Origin: Calothrix sp. PCC 7103
GTDB taxonomy: Bacteria > Cyanobacteriota > Cyanobacteriia > Cyanobacteriales > Nostocaceae
Direction: 5' to 3'
DNA length: 64,000 nucleotides
Assembly (NCBI RefSeq): GCF_000331305.1
Contig: NZ_KB217483.1
Location: 978,604-1,042,603 of the forward strand
Made by a program: the position numbers and the translations under genes. Under the pieces are notes generated by a model. That model had not been told where the DNA came from and ran no database searches. It saw only the letters and a list, made by a program, of their open reading frames with translations. Positions 17,599 through 26,988 of the stretch are shown piece by piece (within the stretch, counting starts at the first letter, position 1; every line of letters starts with the position of its first letter).

Positions 17599-19308
17599 AT
17601 GACGGATACTCCTATTTCACGAAAATCTACTCAGTCGAAGTCGAAATCAAAGTCAAAGTCAAAGTCAAAGTCAAAGTCAAAGTCGCAAGATTCTGAAATT
17701 GACTTGAAGCAACGACTGACACAAAAGCGTAAAGCTGCTCAAGCTAAGAAAGAGTTGATTAATTTTCTTTCTGCTGCCATCGGCGCCGGGTTGTTTCTTG
17801 GTGTTATTCTGTTCTTAGTCGGTGGTATTAAGGTTGCCGTACCTGGTGTTCTAGGGGTAATTTCAATTTCCCTATCTTACAAATATCCTATCCCAGCTTT
17901 AGTCTGTTTTATGGCTTATGTGCCATTTGGCGGTACTATTACTTATTACATCGGTAATAGTCCTATATTACAACTCGCTAAGGATGCTTTCTATTTACCT
18001 GCTTTAATCGGGTTATGGCAAAACCTTAAAAAACAACGTTTACCTTTACTCATCCCCCAAGGTATTAAAACCCCTTTATATATCTTACTAGGGTGTTGCG
18101 CTTTAACTCTATTATTTGTTAACGGCGCCCAACAATTCAACCCTCCCCCTTCTTTACCTTTTAAACCTGCTCCAAAAGAGTTCCCTATTGGTATGGGTTT
18201 ATTGGGACTCAAAGTATTTTTAGGTTATGTTCCGTTAATTAGCTGCATTTATTATAGTATTCGCGATAAAAGAGATTTTCTACGACTGTCACGCTTACAA
18301 GTCATATTTATTCTCATTTGCGGTATTTTAGGAATTATTCAATATCTACTGCTGTTAGTTGGAGTATGCGAAGGTACTCGTAACGCTACTGGTGACGCTT
18401 TATATAAAGCATCTATTGATGCTCGATGTTATTTCGGCGGCGCCCTAATTTATAGCCCCTCTGAAGGTATGATACGTTTACCCGGAACCTTTGTGGCGCC
18501 GTGGCAATGGGCATGGTTTTTAATATCCAGCACCTTTTTTACCTTCGCAACCGGGTTTAGCGACCCCTCAATACTTTGGAAAGGTATCAGCTTAGGGTCT
18601 TTAATTCTGGTTTTCATCAACGCTGTTATTTCTGGACAGCGCATTGCTCTAGCTTTAGTCCCTGTGTGTTTTATTCTCTGTCTATTACTCACAGGACAAC
18701 TCGGCAACTTAAAAAAGTTTATCCCCATGTTTGGTGGACTTGTATTAATTCTCGGTTTTGCTTTTGTCAGTAACCCCACTGTTGTCGCAGAACGTACCGA
18801 AAGCTTTACCAGTCGTTGGGAAGCTTCTCCTCCTCAAGAATTTATTGTCAACCAATTCGAGGAAGTTTGGAAAAATGTTGATGGTCCCCTTGGTAGTGGT
18901 GTTGGTCGTGCTACCAACTCCGCACGTGCAATGGGTGAAACTAAATTAGTCGAAACATACTATCCCAAAGTATTACACGAAGTTGGCATTATTGGGCTAA
19001 TTGCCTGGATAGCGTTTGTAACATGTTTGACAATTATTTGCTTCACAACTTATCGAAAAATAAAAAACCGTAATTTCCGCAGTTACGCTGCGACTATGTG
19101 GGTGTTTATATTGTTTATAAGTTACAACACTTATTACTATCCTCTTGATGTTGACCCGGTAGCTGTATATTACTGGTTTGCCGCTGGAATTTTATTAAAA
19201 CTTCCGGAAATCGATAAAATCGAACGACTTAAAGAGGAACAATTAGAAAGGGTGGAAACTACAAAAGGTAAAAAAGGTAGGGTGCGTGAAGCTACCAACA
19301 ATCCTTAA
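17599..19308 (+). CDS. Polysaccharide polymerase/O-antigen ligase-like membrane protein
   Basis: A 569-residue protein with about ten to twelve hydrophobic helices, Wzy/O-antigen-ligase type, probably polymerising or ligating exopolysaccharide units in the inner membrane. The hallmark periplasmic loop lies about residues 390-460 (TESFTSRWEASPPQEF then GSGVGRATNSARAMG). The N-terminal cytoplasmic tail is odd: a run of Ser-Lys dipeptides at residues 14-29 encoded by a hexanucleotide repeat. AGGAACG lies before the ATG as ribosome-binding site. It is the first gene of a same-strand cluster with three glycosyltransferases. Confidence 0.82.
   Translation: MTDTPISRKSTQSKSKSKSKSKSKSKSKSQDSEIDLKQRLTQKRKAAQAKKELINFLSAAIGAGLFLGVILFLVGGIKVAVPGVLGVISISLSYKYPIPALVCFMAYVPFGGTITYYIGNSPILQLAKDAFYLPALIGLWQNLKKQRLPLLIPQGIKTPLYILLGCCALTLLFVNGAQQFNPPPSLPFKPAPKEFPIGMGLLGLKVFLGYVPLISCIYYSIRDKRDFLRLSRLQVIFILICGILGIIQYLLLLVGVCEGTRNATGDALYKASIDARCYFGGALIYSPSEGMIRLPGTFVAPWQWAWFLISSTFFTFATGFSDPSILWKGISLGSLILVFINAVISGQRIALALVPVCFILCLLLTGQLGNLKKFIPMFGGLVLILGFAFVSNPTVVAERTESFTSRWEASPPQEFIVNQFEEVWKNVDGPLGSGVGRATNSARAMGETKLVETYYPKVLHEVGIIGLIAWIAFVTCLTIICFTTYRKIKNRNFRSYAATMWVFILFISYNTYYYPLDVDPVAVYYWFAAGILLKLPEIDKIERLKEEQLERVETTKGKKGRVREATNNP
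17638..17687 (+). repeat. Hexanucleotide microsatellite (AAGTCA)n in coding sequence
   Basis: About eight tandem copies of AAGTCA/AAGTCG encode the (Lys-Ser)n tract near the N-terminus of the polymerase-like protein. Because the unit is six bases, slippage changes tail length without a frameshift. Confidence 0.9.
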
Positions 19309-19365
19309 ACGAAGCGAACGTCTAATAGCGTCACGCACCTTACAAATTAGGAGTTATGAGTTCAA

Positions 19366-20373
19366 ATGAATTTACCGTATATATCAGTAATTATACCGAC
19401 TTATGGGCGTGAAGAACCTTTACGCGACAGTCTCGATGATATTTTAAACCAAGATTATCCTAACTACGAAATTATCGTTGTAGACCAAACCCCCCAACAT
19501 AAACCTGAAATAGAAACTTATTTACAGCAACAAACCAAAGGAAGCAAAATTAAATGGTTTCGTTTGAACTGGGCAAGTTTACCCGGTGCCAGAAATTATG
19601 CGGTGCGACGCTCAATTGGTGAGATAATCTTATTTATCGATGATGATGTAAAAGTGGAACCTGGATTTTTAAAGGCTCACGCTCAGAACTTTATCGATAA
19701 ACCAGAAATAGGCGCCGTAGCAGGAAGAGTATTTGACCGGATGAAAATGGCAGATGCTTCTGTGGGTAGAACTCAAGGTGATGCAAACTATAAAAGCATC
19801 GACTATTTACCACCACAAGCAATGGACCCAGGTATTGCTTGGTATTATATCGACTTAGTTCATACCGTCAAACCCCAACAAGTATTAACCGCAAGGGGAT
19901 GTAACATGTCGTTTCGTCGTGAAATCTTTTTCAAACATGGTTTACACTTTGATGAAAGATTTCGTGGTAGTGCGGTTAGAGAAGAATCAGACTTTTGTTT
20001 AAGATTACGACAAACAGGATATAAAATTTGGTACGACCCCGAAGCACATCTTATTCATATCGGGGAAGAAACGGGTGGTTGTCACGATATCAGTACACGT
20101 TCACCAAAATATCAACTCACCTTTTACCATAATCATTTTTTGATGGGTTTAAAAAATCTTACCGCAAACCAGGCACTCAGATTATACGCGCGTTTATTTG
20201 ACTGCCATGTACTTGGGCGCCCCCCTTGTCATAAAAGCGGTTCCCCAATTAAAATATTAACGCGCTTCGTCTTTTACACCCTCGGATTTTTGAAAGCATT
20301 AGGTACTGTTATTCAGTCCAAATGGAACGACGGACAAATATATACCCACTTGGATGATACCGTAGGCGCCTGA
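19366..20373 (+). CDS. Family 2 glycosyltransferase
   Basis: A 335-residue GT-A enzyme that adds a sugar from a nucleotide donor to a growing polysaccharide. PYISVIIPTYGREEPLRDSL is the nucleotide-binding start, GEIILFIDDDVKVEPGFL carries the DxD metal-binding motif (residues about 85-95), and FDERFRGSAVREESDFCLRL is the ED-type acceptor motif. It lies 57 bases after the polymerase-like gene and runs in the same direction, so they probably share a transcript. Acceptor and donor sugars are not predictable. Confidence 0.9.
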   Translation: MNLPYISVIIPTYGREEPLRDSLDDILNQDYPNYEIIVVDQTPQHKPEIETYLQQQTKGSKIKWFRLNWASLPGARNYAVRRSIGEIILFIDDDVKVEPGFLKAHAQNFIDKPEIGAVAGRVFDRMKMADASVGRTQGDANYKSIDYLPPQAMDPGIAWYYIDLVHTVKPQQVLTARGCNMSFRREIFFKHGLHFDERFRGSAVREESDFCLRLRQTGYKIWYDPEAHLIHIGEETGGCHDISTRSPKYQLTFYHNHFLMGLKNLTANQALRLYARLFDCHVLGRPPCHKSGSPIKILTRFVFYTLGFLKALGTVIQSKWNDGQIYTHLDDTVGA

Positions 20374-20391
20374 ATTTATTCCTTCTTTGCG

Positions 20392-20441
20392 CCTTTGCGT
20401 ACTTTGCGGTTCAAATAAACAAACCGCAAAGTACGCAAAGG
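20392..20441. terminator. Long perfect hairpin between glycosyltransferase genes
   Basis: CCTTTGCGTACTTTGCGGTT and AACCGCAAAGTACGCAAAGG are exact reverse complements separated by about ten bases. The GCAAAG-rich sequence belongs to a dispersed cyanobacterial repeat also seen at 35001-35030 and, in altered form, at 36831-36879. It could attenuate transcription between the genes. Confidence 0.6.
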
Positions 20442-20470
20442 AAGAAAGAGAAGAAATTATATAAAAAACC

Positions 20471-21643
20471 ATGAAAATATTAGTTGCCAGCCATACATAT
20501 ATAGTAGACCTCAACTGCGAGAAACTCCGCGCACTTTCTCGACTAGAAGACAACACCGAGGTGACGGTAGTCGTTCCCAAACGATGGAAACCAGGTGGAG
20601 TTCAAAACAAAATCATCGAAACCCAATATAAAGACGAAGGTAACTTCCGAATAGTCCCCGTTTCTAACTTTAGTCAAAACCATCAAGGTTTACTGACATT
20701 CGGCGCCGATTTAGTACCCTTACTCAAATCATTCCGTCCTGATATAATCCAAGTTGAGCAAGGCGCCAAAAGTTTGGGTTATGCTCAATTAATCACCTTG
20801 AACAAACTTTTTGGACTCAAAGCTAAAAACGTCTTCTTTACTTGGTGGAATTTACCATACCAACTCAACAAAGTTGCTTCCCTACTCGAAAAATATAACC
20901 TAGACAATACTCACGGTATTATATCAGGCAACCAAGACGGCGCCGAAATACTCACTCAACGTGGATATAACGGCAAAATCAAAGTTATGCCACAATTAGG
21001 AGTCGATGAAAACCTCTTTACCCCAAAACTTAAACCCGAACTTGCTGAAAAATTAAACATCAAACTAGGTGAGTTTATTATTGGCTTTGTTGGTAGATTT
21101 GTACCAGAAAAAGGCATAATGACGTTATTGAGTGCGTTAGAAACAATAAAGCATAAAGAGTGGAAGTGTTTGTTATTGGGAAGAGGACAACTCAAAGATG
21201 AATTATTACAGAAAGCGCGTGTAGCTAATTTAGAAGACAGAATAATTATCGTTGAAAGTGTACCGCATCACGAAGTCTGTAATTATATTAATTTGATGAG
21301 TACTTTAGTATTGCCATCAGAAACAACATATAAATTCAAAACTTTAACGTCAGTCGGTTGGAAAGAGCAATTTGGACATGTGATAATAGAGGCGATGGCA
21401 TGTCAAACACCAGTGATAGGTTCAGACTCTGGAGAAATACCTCATGTTATAGGGGATGCTGGGATGGTATTTCCGGAAGGTAACGTTGACTCGTTAGCGA
21501 GTTGTTTGACTGCGTTGATGGAAGACCCAGAGTTAGCGCATAATTTGGGACAATTGGGTTATGTCAAAGCGATGTCAAAATATACTAATACAGCTTTGGC
21601 GAAACAGCAGTTAGATTTTTATAAAGAAATATTAACAAAATGA
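20471..21643 (+). CDS. Family 4 glycosyltransferase
   Basis: A 390-residue GT-B enzyme. The C-terminal half has GEFIIGFVGRFVPEKGIMTL and the donor-binding segment EQFGHVIIEAMACQTPVIGS (EX7E motif) typical of GT4 enzymes. The N-terminus starts MKILVASHTYIVDLNCEKLR. Its last four bases overlap the start of the next glycosyltransferase, so translation is coupled. Part of the exopolysaccharide cluster; the sugar is not predictable. Confidence 0.9.
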   Translation: MKILVASHTYIVDLNCEKLRALSRLEDNTEVTVVVPKRWKPGGVQNKIIETQYKDEGNFRIVPVSNFSQNHQGLLTFGADLVPLLKSFRPDIIQVEQGAKSLGYAQLITLNKLFGLKAKNVFFTWWNLPYQLNKVASLLEKYNLDNTHGIISGNQDGAEILTQRGYNGKIKVMPQLGVDENLFTPKLKPELAEKLNIKLGEFIIGFVGRFVPEKGIMTLLSALETIKHKEWKCLLLGRGQLKDELLQKARVANLEDRIIIVESVPHHEVCNYINLMSTLVLPSETTYKFKTLTSVGWKEQFGHVIIEAMACQTPVIGSDSGEIPHVIGDAGMVFPEGNVDSLASCLTALMEDPELAHNLGQLGYVKAMSKYTNTALAKQQLDFYKEILTK

Positions 21644-22815
21644 AAATATTGCAAATAGTACCATCAATATCATTAATATATGGTGGACCGAGTCAAATGG
21701 TGTTGGGACTGGCGCCTGCGTTAGTAAAACATGGTGCCGAAGTGACTATACTAACAACAGATAGTAATGGTGACACAGGACAGAAACCTTTAGATGTAGC
21801 TTTGCAGCAACCCATAAAGCGAGACGGGTATGAAGTAATTTATTTTCGTTGTGTACCGTTTCGTCGTTATAAATTTTCGCTTTCATTACTAAAATGGTTA
21901 AATGAACATGCACATGAATATGATGTAGCGCATCTTCATGCATTATTTTCTCCGGTTACAAGTGCAGCAGCGGCAATATGTCGTCAAAACAAATTACCTT
22001 ATATATTGCGTCCACTAGGTACACTTGACCCTGCTGACCTACGTAAAAAGAAATATCTCAAAAAAATATATGCAGCATTCTTAGAACGTTCTAACATTGC
22101 AGGCGCCTCGGCTTTACATTTTACCAGTAATCAGGAGGCAAAAGTATCAGAACGATTTGGCGTAAAAACGCGGGATATAATATTACCACTAGGTGTAACA
22201 CCGTCAGCAAGTCAAAGTGAAGAAAACATTCGTTCCAAATATCGCATACCAGAAAATGTGCCAATAATTTTATTTATGTCGCGGATAGACCCTAAAAAGG
22301 GTTTAGACTTATTAATACCCGCCTTAAAAATAATCCAAGCACAAAAATTGGACTTTCATTTTATCCTAGCTGGCACAAATCCCCAAGACCCCAATTACGA
22401 AACATCCATTAGGACACAATTAGAAAACTCACCCTTACATCCACATACTACCATCACTGGGTTTGTTACAGGTGCCTCCAAATCAGCACTACTCGAAGCA
22501 TCCGACATATTTGTTTTACCCTCATACTACGAAAACTTTGGAATAGCAGTAGCAGAAGCAATGGTTGCAGGTAAACCCGTAGTTATATCGGACCAAGTAC
22601 ACATATGGCATGAAATATATAATAGTCAATCGGGATGGGTAAGTAAAACAGAAGTTGACTCTCTTACCGAAGCTATCATCCAAGCACTGCAAAACCCCCA
22701 AGAAAGAATAAAACGAGGAGCTAATGCAAAAGAATGTGCCTTGAATTCATTTAGCTGGGATGCAATTGGGCGTAGTTTGTTAGAATATTATGGGGAAATA
22801 GTGGCTATGTCATGA
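21640..22815 (+). CDS. Family 4 glycosyltransferase
   Basis: A 391-residue GT-B enzyme. MKILQIVPSISLIYGGPSQM carries the glycine-rich N-terminal loop, IILFMSRIDPKKGLDLLIPA the central nucleotide-sugar motif, and YENFGIAVAEAMVAGKPVVI the EX7E donor site. VAHLHALFSP is typical of GT4 proteins that act early in colanic-acid-like polymers. Overlap with the preceding gene is ATGA. This is the last gene of the cluster; 770 bases without a gene follow. Confidence 0.9.
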   Translation: MKILQIVPSISLIYGGPSQMVLGLAPALVKHGAEVTILTTDSNGDTGQKPLDVALQQPIKRDGYEVIYFRCVPFRRYKFSLSLLKWLNEHAHEYDVAHLHALFSPVTSAAAAICRQNKLPYILRPLGTLDPADLRKKKYLKKIYAAFLERSNIAGASALHFTSNQEAKVSERFGVKTRDIILPLGVTPSASQSEENIRSKYRIPENVPIILFMSRIDPKKGLDLLIPALKIIQAQKLDFHFILAGTNPQDPNYETSIRTQLENSPLHPHTTITGFVTGASKSALLEASDIFVLPSYYENFGIAVAEAMVAGKPVVISDQVHIWHEIYNSQSGWVSKTEVDSLTEAIIQALQNPQERIKRGANAKECALNSFSWDAIGRSLLEYYGEIVAMS

Positions 22816-23262
22816 ATCCCATTGTAAAGTATCTTATAATATCTTGACAAATTAGTAATTATTTATACACAAAAATCTTTATTTGCGTATTTATATTGAT
22901 AAAAAATCGACTTTTTATTTGAACCTAGAGCAAATAAAGATACAAGTAGGGTGCGTGACATCTTTGCAAACCTTAAATGCATCTGAGTTAGTTGCATTAG
23001 TTGTGGAATTAGTACCGATTGCATAACTTCTTATAGTTCCGAGATATATATAACAGGAGAGAATATTTATAAGTACTTACGCAAAAATATTTATGCAAAA
23101 AGCGAGGAAATTATGATTGAGCTACAACCCTTACAGTTAATAGGTTTTACTCCATTCCATTTGCTCCCAACAGATACATAATTAATTTTGCGTTACTACT
23201 TATATAGTCCTTAGCATTCTAATTTGCTGAGGATGTTTTTTATATACCATTACAAGGCTGTT
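22816..23262. other. Intergenic region, no gene recognised
   Basis: This is an AT-rich stretch after the glycosyltransferase cluster. It includes GTAGGGTGCGTGACA, a fragment also present at the end of the polymerase gene (about 19280), and a short unassigned reading frame starting near 23113. I see no domain or RNA gene. Confidence 0.4.
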
Positions 23263-23366
23263 ATATCATGTCCGGTTGATTACCCATAATTACCACGTCA
23301 CGTAGAGACGCGATTAATCGCGTCTCTACAATGATTTTATTATGGTTACGCTCCCGGACATGATAT
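23263..23366. repeat. Nested inverted repeat with GTAGAGACGCG core
   Basis: Outer arms ATATCATGTCCGG (23263) and CCGGACATGATAT (23354) are exact reverse complements. They enclose the palindrome GTAGAGACGCGATTAATCGC (23302-23330). The same inner palindrome recurs exactly at 49941-49970. The whole can form a long cruciform or RNA hairpin and looks like a small non-autonomous mobile repeat. Confidence 0.75.
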
Positions 23367-23396
23367 TACTTGCTACACTTTAAATTAGGCGCCTGT

Positions 23397-23422
23397 AAAA
23401 ATGTGAACCGTGGTTCACATTT
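23397..23422. repeat. 26-bp palindrome
   Basis: AAAATGTGAACC-GT-GGTTCACATTTT is a perfect inverted repeat except at its centre. It has a terminator-like shape but no obvious gene ends right next to it, so its role is open. Confidence 0.5.
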
Positions 23423-23524
23423 TCAAATTTTCGTGGGAACACAAAAGCTACCAAGGGAGCAACATCGTCAACTTCGCCCCATCTTTGCATTGGAGTTGCA
23501 TTTGGGGCATTATAATATATGACT

Positions 23525-23547
23525 GCACAGGCATCAAAAGCCTGTGC
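23525..23547 (-). terminator. Hairpin downstream of tonB
   Basis: GCACAGGC-ATCAAAA-GCCTGTGC forms an 8-bp stem about 40 bases after the tonB stop on the minus strand. A U-tract is absent, so termination is only plausible. Confidence 0.4.
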
Positions 23548-23588
23548 CACAAGAGTGTGAAATTAATGAGGTTAGGGGATATAAAAAG

Positions 23589-25448
23589 TTATTCTTCTGT
23601 ACTACCAGTGCTGGGAGCAGCGGCAGGTGCAGATTCACGACTGCGACGTAAAGCGTTGCGTAAACGACTGCTAGAATCGGATGCTGGAGAAGATTGATTA
23701 AATTCCCGGCGCCGTCTGCGAGTTGGTCGTGTTTCACCAGATGTTCGGACATCGGCTGTAACTTCCCGGCGCCGACGTGGTGTTGGCTGAGTTGATGATG
23801 CACTTTCTGTAGGACGCAAGCGACTACCGATAGAATTTTCTCTTTCAGAAGTACGTCGCACCCGTCTAGGAGTAGTTTCTGGTGCTGAAGTAACTTCGGT
23901 TTGACGACGCAAACGACGGCTTAGTCTATTACTTGTTGACTCAGACGAACCAGAAGATGCTTGCTGTAACTCGGTGCCAAAGCTGCGGCGCTGTCTTGTT
24001 GATGTTGTTGGTACATCGCTGGTTGCCGTGTTCGTATTCGCTTCTAATATACGGCGCCTGCGTCTTGGTGTACTTGCATTGTTGCTACTGCTAGATGCTA
24101 CTTGCTCTTGTCTTGAACGCTCTTCACGCTCTCGCCGACGTTTTTGCACATCACGATAACGTCGTGAACCAGAAATTGCAAACTCTGTACCAATATTTAC
24201 TCCTTGTCTACCGCTTTCGGAAGGCTTCAACTTCCACTCGCGCGCTTGTCTTAGGGTTTCTTCGTCAAGGTCTCTATCTCCACTCGAACGAGCTAACCTT
24301 ACATTAGTAACTCTACCTTCATTGTCTGTATCAACAGATACCTCTACTCGTCCTTCTGCTCCTCGACGACGGGCACGTTCTGAGTATCTAACTTTACATT
24401 CGCGACAGGCAGCACGACCATCACCGCTACGGCGTGAGTTATCGTCGTCTCCACTGTTGCTTGGTAATTTGGGAGTTGTAGGCGCCGTTGCGACTCGTTG
24501 TCTACCATTACCTTCTGAATTACGGGTACCTGTACCACCATCACCAGGATTTAAAGCAATACCAGCACCGCTACCATTTCCAGTTCTGCCTAAACCTGAG
24601 CCAGTAGTACCTGTACCACCACTGCCACTTGTACCAGCCCCAGTAGTACCTGTGCCACCATTTCCTCCACCAGTTCCTGTGTTACTAGTAACACCTGTAC
24701 CACTACCTGTTAATGTATTAGTACCACCAGGTGCGCCGCTTCCAGGGGTTCCTGTATCTCCATTACCAGGTGTTCCTGAACCTTCGGCACTGCTAGCAAC
24801 ACTTTGGCTACGTGATTCTCTTACACCTCGCAGCGTTTCGCGTAGTGCATCAGAATTATTATTTTGGCTTGGAGTATTTGCAGACTGCGAAGATGTATTG
24901 GTGTTGGTACGAACAGGATTACTATTTGATGATGCAACTTGACGTGGTTGTGTTGGTCTTTCCTCGTTTGTATTTTGGGTAGTTGCTCTTTCAACTTTGG
25001 GTTGAATTTTTTCTGGCTGTACTACCTTTGCTTCCTCAACTATGCTTTGTGTTGGTTGAGGTGGCACTACTGTTTGTCTTTGCGGTACTGGTATTGGTAT
25101 TGGTACGGGTTTTGGTATAGAATTCCTTTCTATTTTTGTTTGTGGCTCAACTTTTGTATTGTTAGATACTATTCCTTCTGTTGAAGGTTTACTTGCCGAA
25201 CTTGTCAGAACTTTTGTGTCTTGTTCTAGTTTTGCAGTCTCTTTTGGTTTCTCCGACGGAGTATCAACAACCGCAAATTCTATTGGGTCTTCACTTACTT
25301 CAGGCGCCCTAGTTAGATAATTTCCGATACCGGAAGCTAATACACCTACATGTATACCCAAAGAACCAATCAGACTCAGAGTGAGAAAACCCCTCAGAGC
25401 CTTAGATTCCTTTTCACGTTGATTAAAAGCGGTGTTGGAGAAACTCAT
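23589..25448 (-). CDS. tonB: TonB-family energy transducer with long Arg-rich C-terminal tail
   Basis: A 619-residue protein linking the inner-membrane proton motive force to outer-membrane receptors. One N-terminal helix (ALRGFLTLSLIGSLGIHVGV) anchors it. A long Pro/Ser/Thr and Gly/Thr/Ser-rich spacer follows to about residue 330. A TonB C-terminal-like domain follows at about residues 340-430 (GRVEVSVDTDNEGRVTNVRL, LDEETLRQAREWKLKPSESG). Unusually, about 190 residues follow this domain, rich in Arg and Ser with repeats such as TPRRRRR, RLSRRLRRQ and TRRRRRE. In ordinary TonB the domain is C-terminal. It is divergent from exbB-exbD, completing a TonB/ExbB/ExbD set. Confidence 0.85.
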   Translation of the reverse strand: MSFSNTAFNQREKESKALRGFLTLSLIGSLGIHVGVLASGIGNYLTRAPEVSEDPIEFAVVDTPSEKPKETAKLEQDTKVLTSSASKPSTEGIVSNNTKVEPQTKIERNSIPKPVPIPIPVPQRQTVVPPQPTQSIVEEAKVVQPEKIQPKVERATTQNTNEERPTQPRQVASSNSNPVRTNTNTSSQSANTPSQNNNSDALRETLRGVRESRSQSVASSAEGSGTPGNGDTGTPGSGAPGGTNTLTGSGTGVTSNTGTGGGNGGTGTTGAGTSGSGGTGTTGSGLGRTGNGSGAGIALNPGDGGTGTRNSEGNGRQRVATAPTTPKLPSNSGDDDNSRRSGDGRAACRECKVRYSERARRRGAEGRVEVSVDTDNEGRVTNVRLARSSGDRDLDEETLRQAREWKLKPSESGRQGVNIGTEFAISGSRRYRDVQKRRREREERSRQEQVASSSSNNASTPRRRRRILEANTNTATSDVPTTSTRQRRSFGTELQQASSGSSESTSNRLSRRLRRQTEVTSAPETTPRRVRRTSERENSIGSRLRPTESASSTQPTPRRRREVTADVRTSGETRPTRRRRREFNQSSPASDSSSRLRNALRRSRESAPAAAPSTGSTEE

Positions 25449-25791
25449 AATTTATTGCTACTTATTCTCACTATAATGTACTATAAAGTTATGTAATTAA
25501 TAAGTCAACTAGAAAACCAGCACTTGTTTACGACTAGTTACACTAATCAAAAACATGTCTAGAGAGCATTTTTGAATATTACTCGCCCCTTCACTTTCGA
25601 CTAGTATACCAATCCTTTACACAATTGATACAAATCAAGCTTGAAAAAAATATTAACTTAATGTCATTATGATATACATAAAGATGAGATATTATCGCAA
25701 CATATTTCAAATTTTGCTAACAATGTGTTTGGTAGTTTGAAACCCTTGTAGCTCAAGCAAATCTGAGATTTATAAAAGGATATGGGAGGAT
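25449..25791. promoter_or_regulatory. Divergent promoter region of tonB and exbBD
   Basis: 343 AT-rich bases between the two start codons must hold both promoters. I looked for a Fur-type 7-1-7 palindrome and did not find a convincing one. The strong purine run AAAAGGATATGGGAGGATATG precedes the exbB start. Confidence 0.5.
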
Positions 25792-26448
25792 ATGGGAATA
25801 GATAAGTTATTTGCCGCTGGTGGTATTGTCATGTGGCCCCTGCTTGGTTTCAGCGTTGCTGCTATCGCGCTAATTATCGAGCGAGTTCGTTTTTGGTATC
25901 GCATTACCCATCGTCAGAATAAAGTAGTCCGCGAAGTCTTAAATCTTTACCGCTTGGATAATGTCGTTGGTGCCTTGGATAAACTGCAAAACAATACAGA
26001 TTTACCAATGGCGCGTATTTTTCTCTCTGCATTAGAGTTAGAAGGAGCTAATCCAGAGGAGTTTCGCTTGGCACTCGAAAGTGAAGCGCAGGCAGAAATT
26101 CCGATTTTGAAGCGATTCAATAATATATTCGAGACTATTATTTCTTTGGCGCCGTTGTTAGGTTTGTTAGGAACTGTATTAGGATTAATTGCATCGTTTG
26201 CTTCACTCAATCTAGGTGACGTAGGTGGTACAAAGACTGCTGGTGTAACATCGGGTATCAGTGAAGCGTTGGTATCTACTGCATCAGGATTAATTGTTGC
26301 GATTTTCACCTTAATGTTTTCTAATACTTTCCGAGGACTATATCAACGTCAAATCGCGTTCATGCAAGAATACGGTGGACAGTTAGAGCTACTTTATCGT
26401 CGTCGTTACGAGAAAGGAGGAGAAAGAAATTATGCGATTACAAGATGA
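25792..26448 (+). CDS. exbB: ExbB/TolQ/MotA-type proton channel
   Basis: A 218-residue inner-membrane protein with three helices (residues about 10-35, 115-140 and 160-185) that, with ExbD, converts proton flow into TonB motion. The conserved region PLLGLLGTVLGLIASF and the later GISEALVSTASGLIVAIFTL, with the Thr/Ser residues lining the channel, are diagnostic. The start is preceded by GGAGGATATG. It overlaps exbD by 17 bases. The gene is divergent from tonB. Confidence 0.93.
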   Translation: MGIDKLFAAGGIVMWPLLGFSVAAIALIIERVRFWYRITHRQNKVVREVLNLYRLDNVVGALDKLQNNTDLPMARIFLSALELEGANPEEFRLALESEAQAEIPILKRFNNIFETIISLAPLLGLLGTVLGLIASFASLNLGDVGGTKTAGVTSGISEALVSTASGLIVAIFTLMFSNTFRGLYQRQIAFMQEYGGQLELLYRRRYEKGGERNYAITR

Positions 26449-26839
26449 GGCAGATATTCCAGCACAAATCAATATTGTGCCAATGATTGACGTGATATTC
26501 GCGATTTTGACGTTTTTTATCATGTCAACGCTATTTTTAACACGCCAAGAAGGTTTACCAGTAAACTTACCACAAGCAGCGACTTCGCAAAAATCGCAAA
26601 TCCCCACTAAAATCACTGTGACAGTCAATGCAGAGGGTGAAGTCAGTGTGAATAAAGTACCAACCAGCATTGATGCTTTAACTGAAAAGGTGCGTACATT
26701 AGTAGGTGCCAATCCGGAATCGGTAGTGATTATTAATGCTGACAAAACGGTAGAACACGGAGAAATTGTTGAGGTGATGGATAAAGTACGTCAGGTAAAA
26801 GGCGCCAAGTTAGCCATTGCAACTCAAAGTCCGAAGTAG
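26432..26839 (+). CDS. exbD: ExbD/TolR-type protein
   Basis: A 135-residue protein with a short cytoplasmic start, one helix and a periplasmic domain. IPAQINIVPMIDVIFAILTF contains the essential membrane aspartate (PMIDV). The periplasmic part (VTVNAEGEVSVNK, VVINADKTVEHGEIVEVMDK) is normal in length. It overlaps exbB by 17 bases, implying coupled translation. The three-gene TonB system would serve receptors at 41747 and 51903. Confidence 0.93.
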   Translation: MRLQDEADIPAQINIVPMIDVIFAILTFFIMSTLFLTRQEGLPVNLPQAATSQKSQIPTKITVTVNAEGEVSVNKVPTSIDALTEKVRTLVGANPESVVIINADKTVEHGEIVEVMDKVRQVKGAKLAIATQSPK

Positions 26840-26844
26840 CAAAA

Positions 26845-26950
26845 TTGGCAACGGATTATAAAAGGATGTAACGGATGGGTTATTGTAAAGACGCGATGTT
26901 CTTCACGTCTCTACCGTTTCATCCATTACATCTGTTGTATTCGTTGCCAG
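26845..26950. repeat. Long hairpin repeat after exbD
   Basis: TTGGCAACGGAT...AAGGATGTAACGGATGG on one side and CCATTACATCTGTTG...CGTTGCCAG on the other are imperfect reverse complements over about 45 bases, with a GTAAAGACG/CGTCTCTAC inner stem. It could end exbBD transcription. GGATGTAACGGATG also encodes the tail of the FecE protein at 27743. Confidence 0.6.
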
Positions 26951-26988
26951 TGGTATCAACTTATTTATATATATCTAAATATTCATTA

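Noticed and set aside
23397-23422. 26-bp palindrome as an intrinsic terminator
   Set aside because: No gene ends beside it; tonB ends almost 170 bases away with its own hairpin in between.
24322-24942. Long plus-strand frame (about 206 residues, Pro/Val-rich) opposite tonB
   Set aside because: It is the antisense of the Gly/Ser/Thr-rich spacer of TonB; composition explains the open frame and no domain is present.
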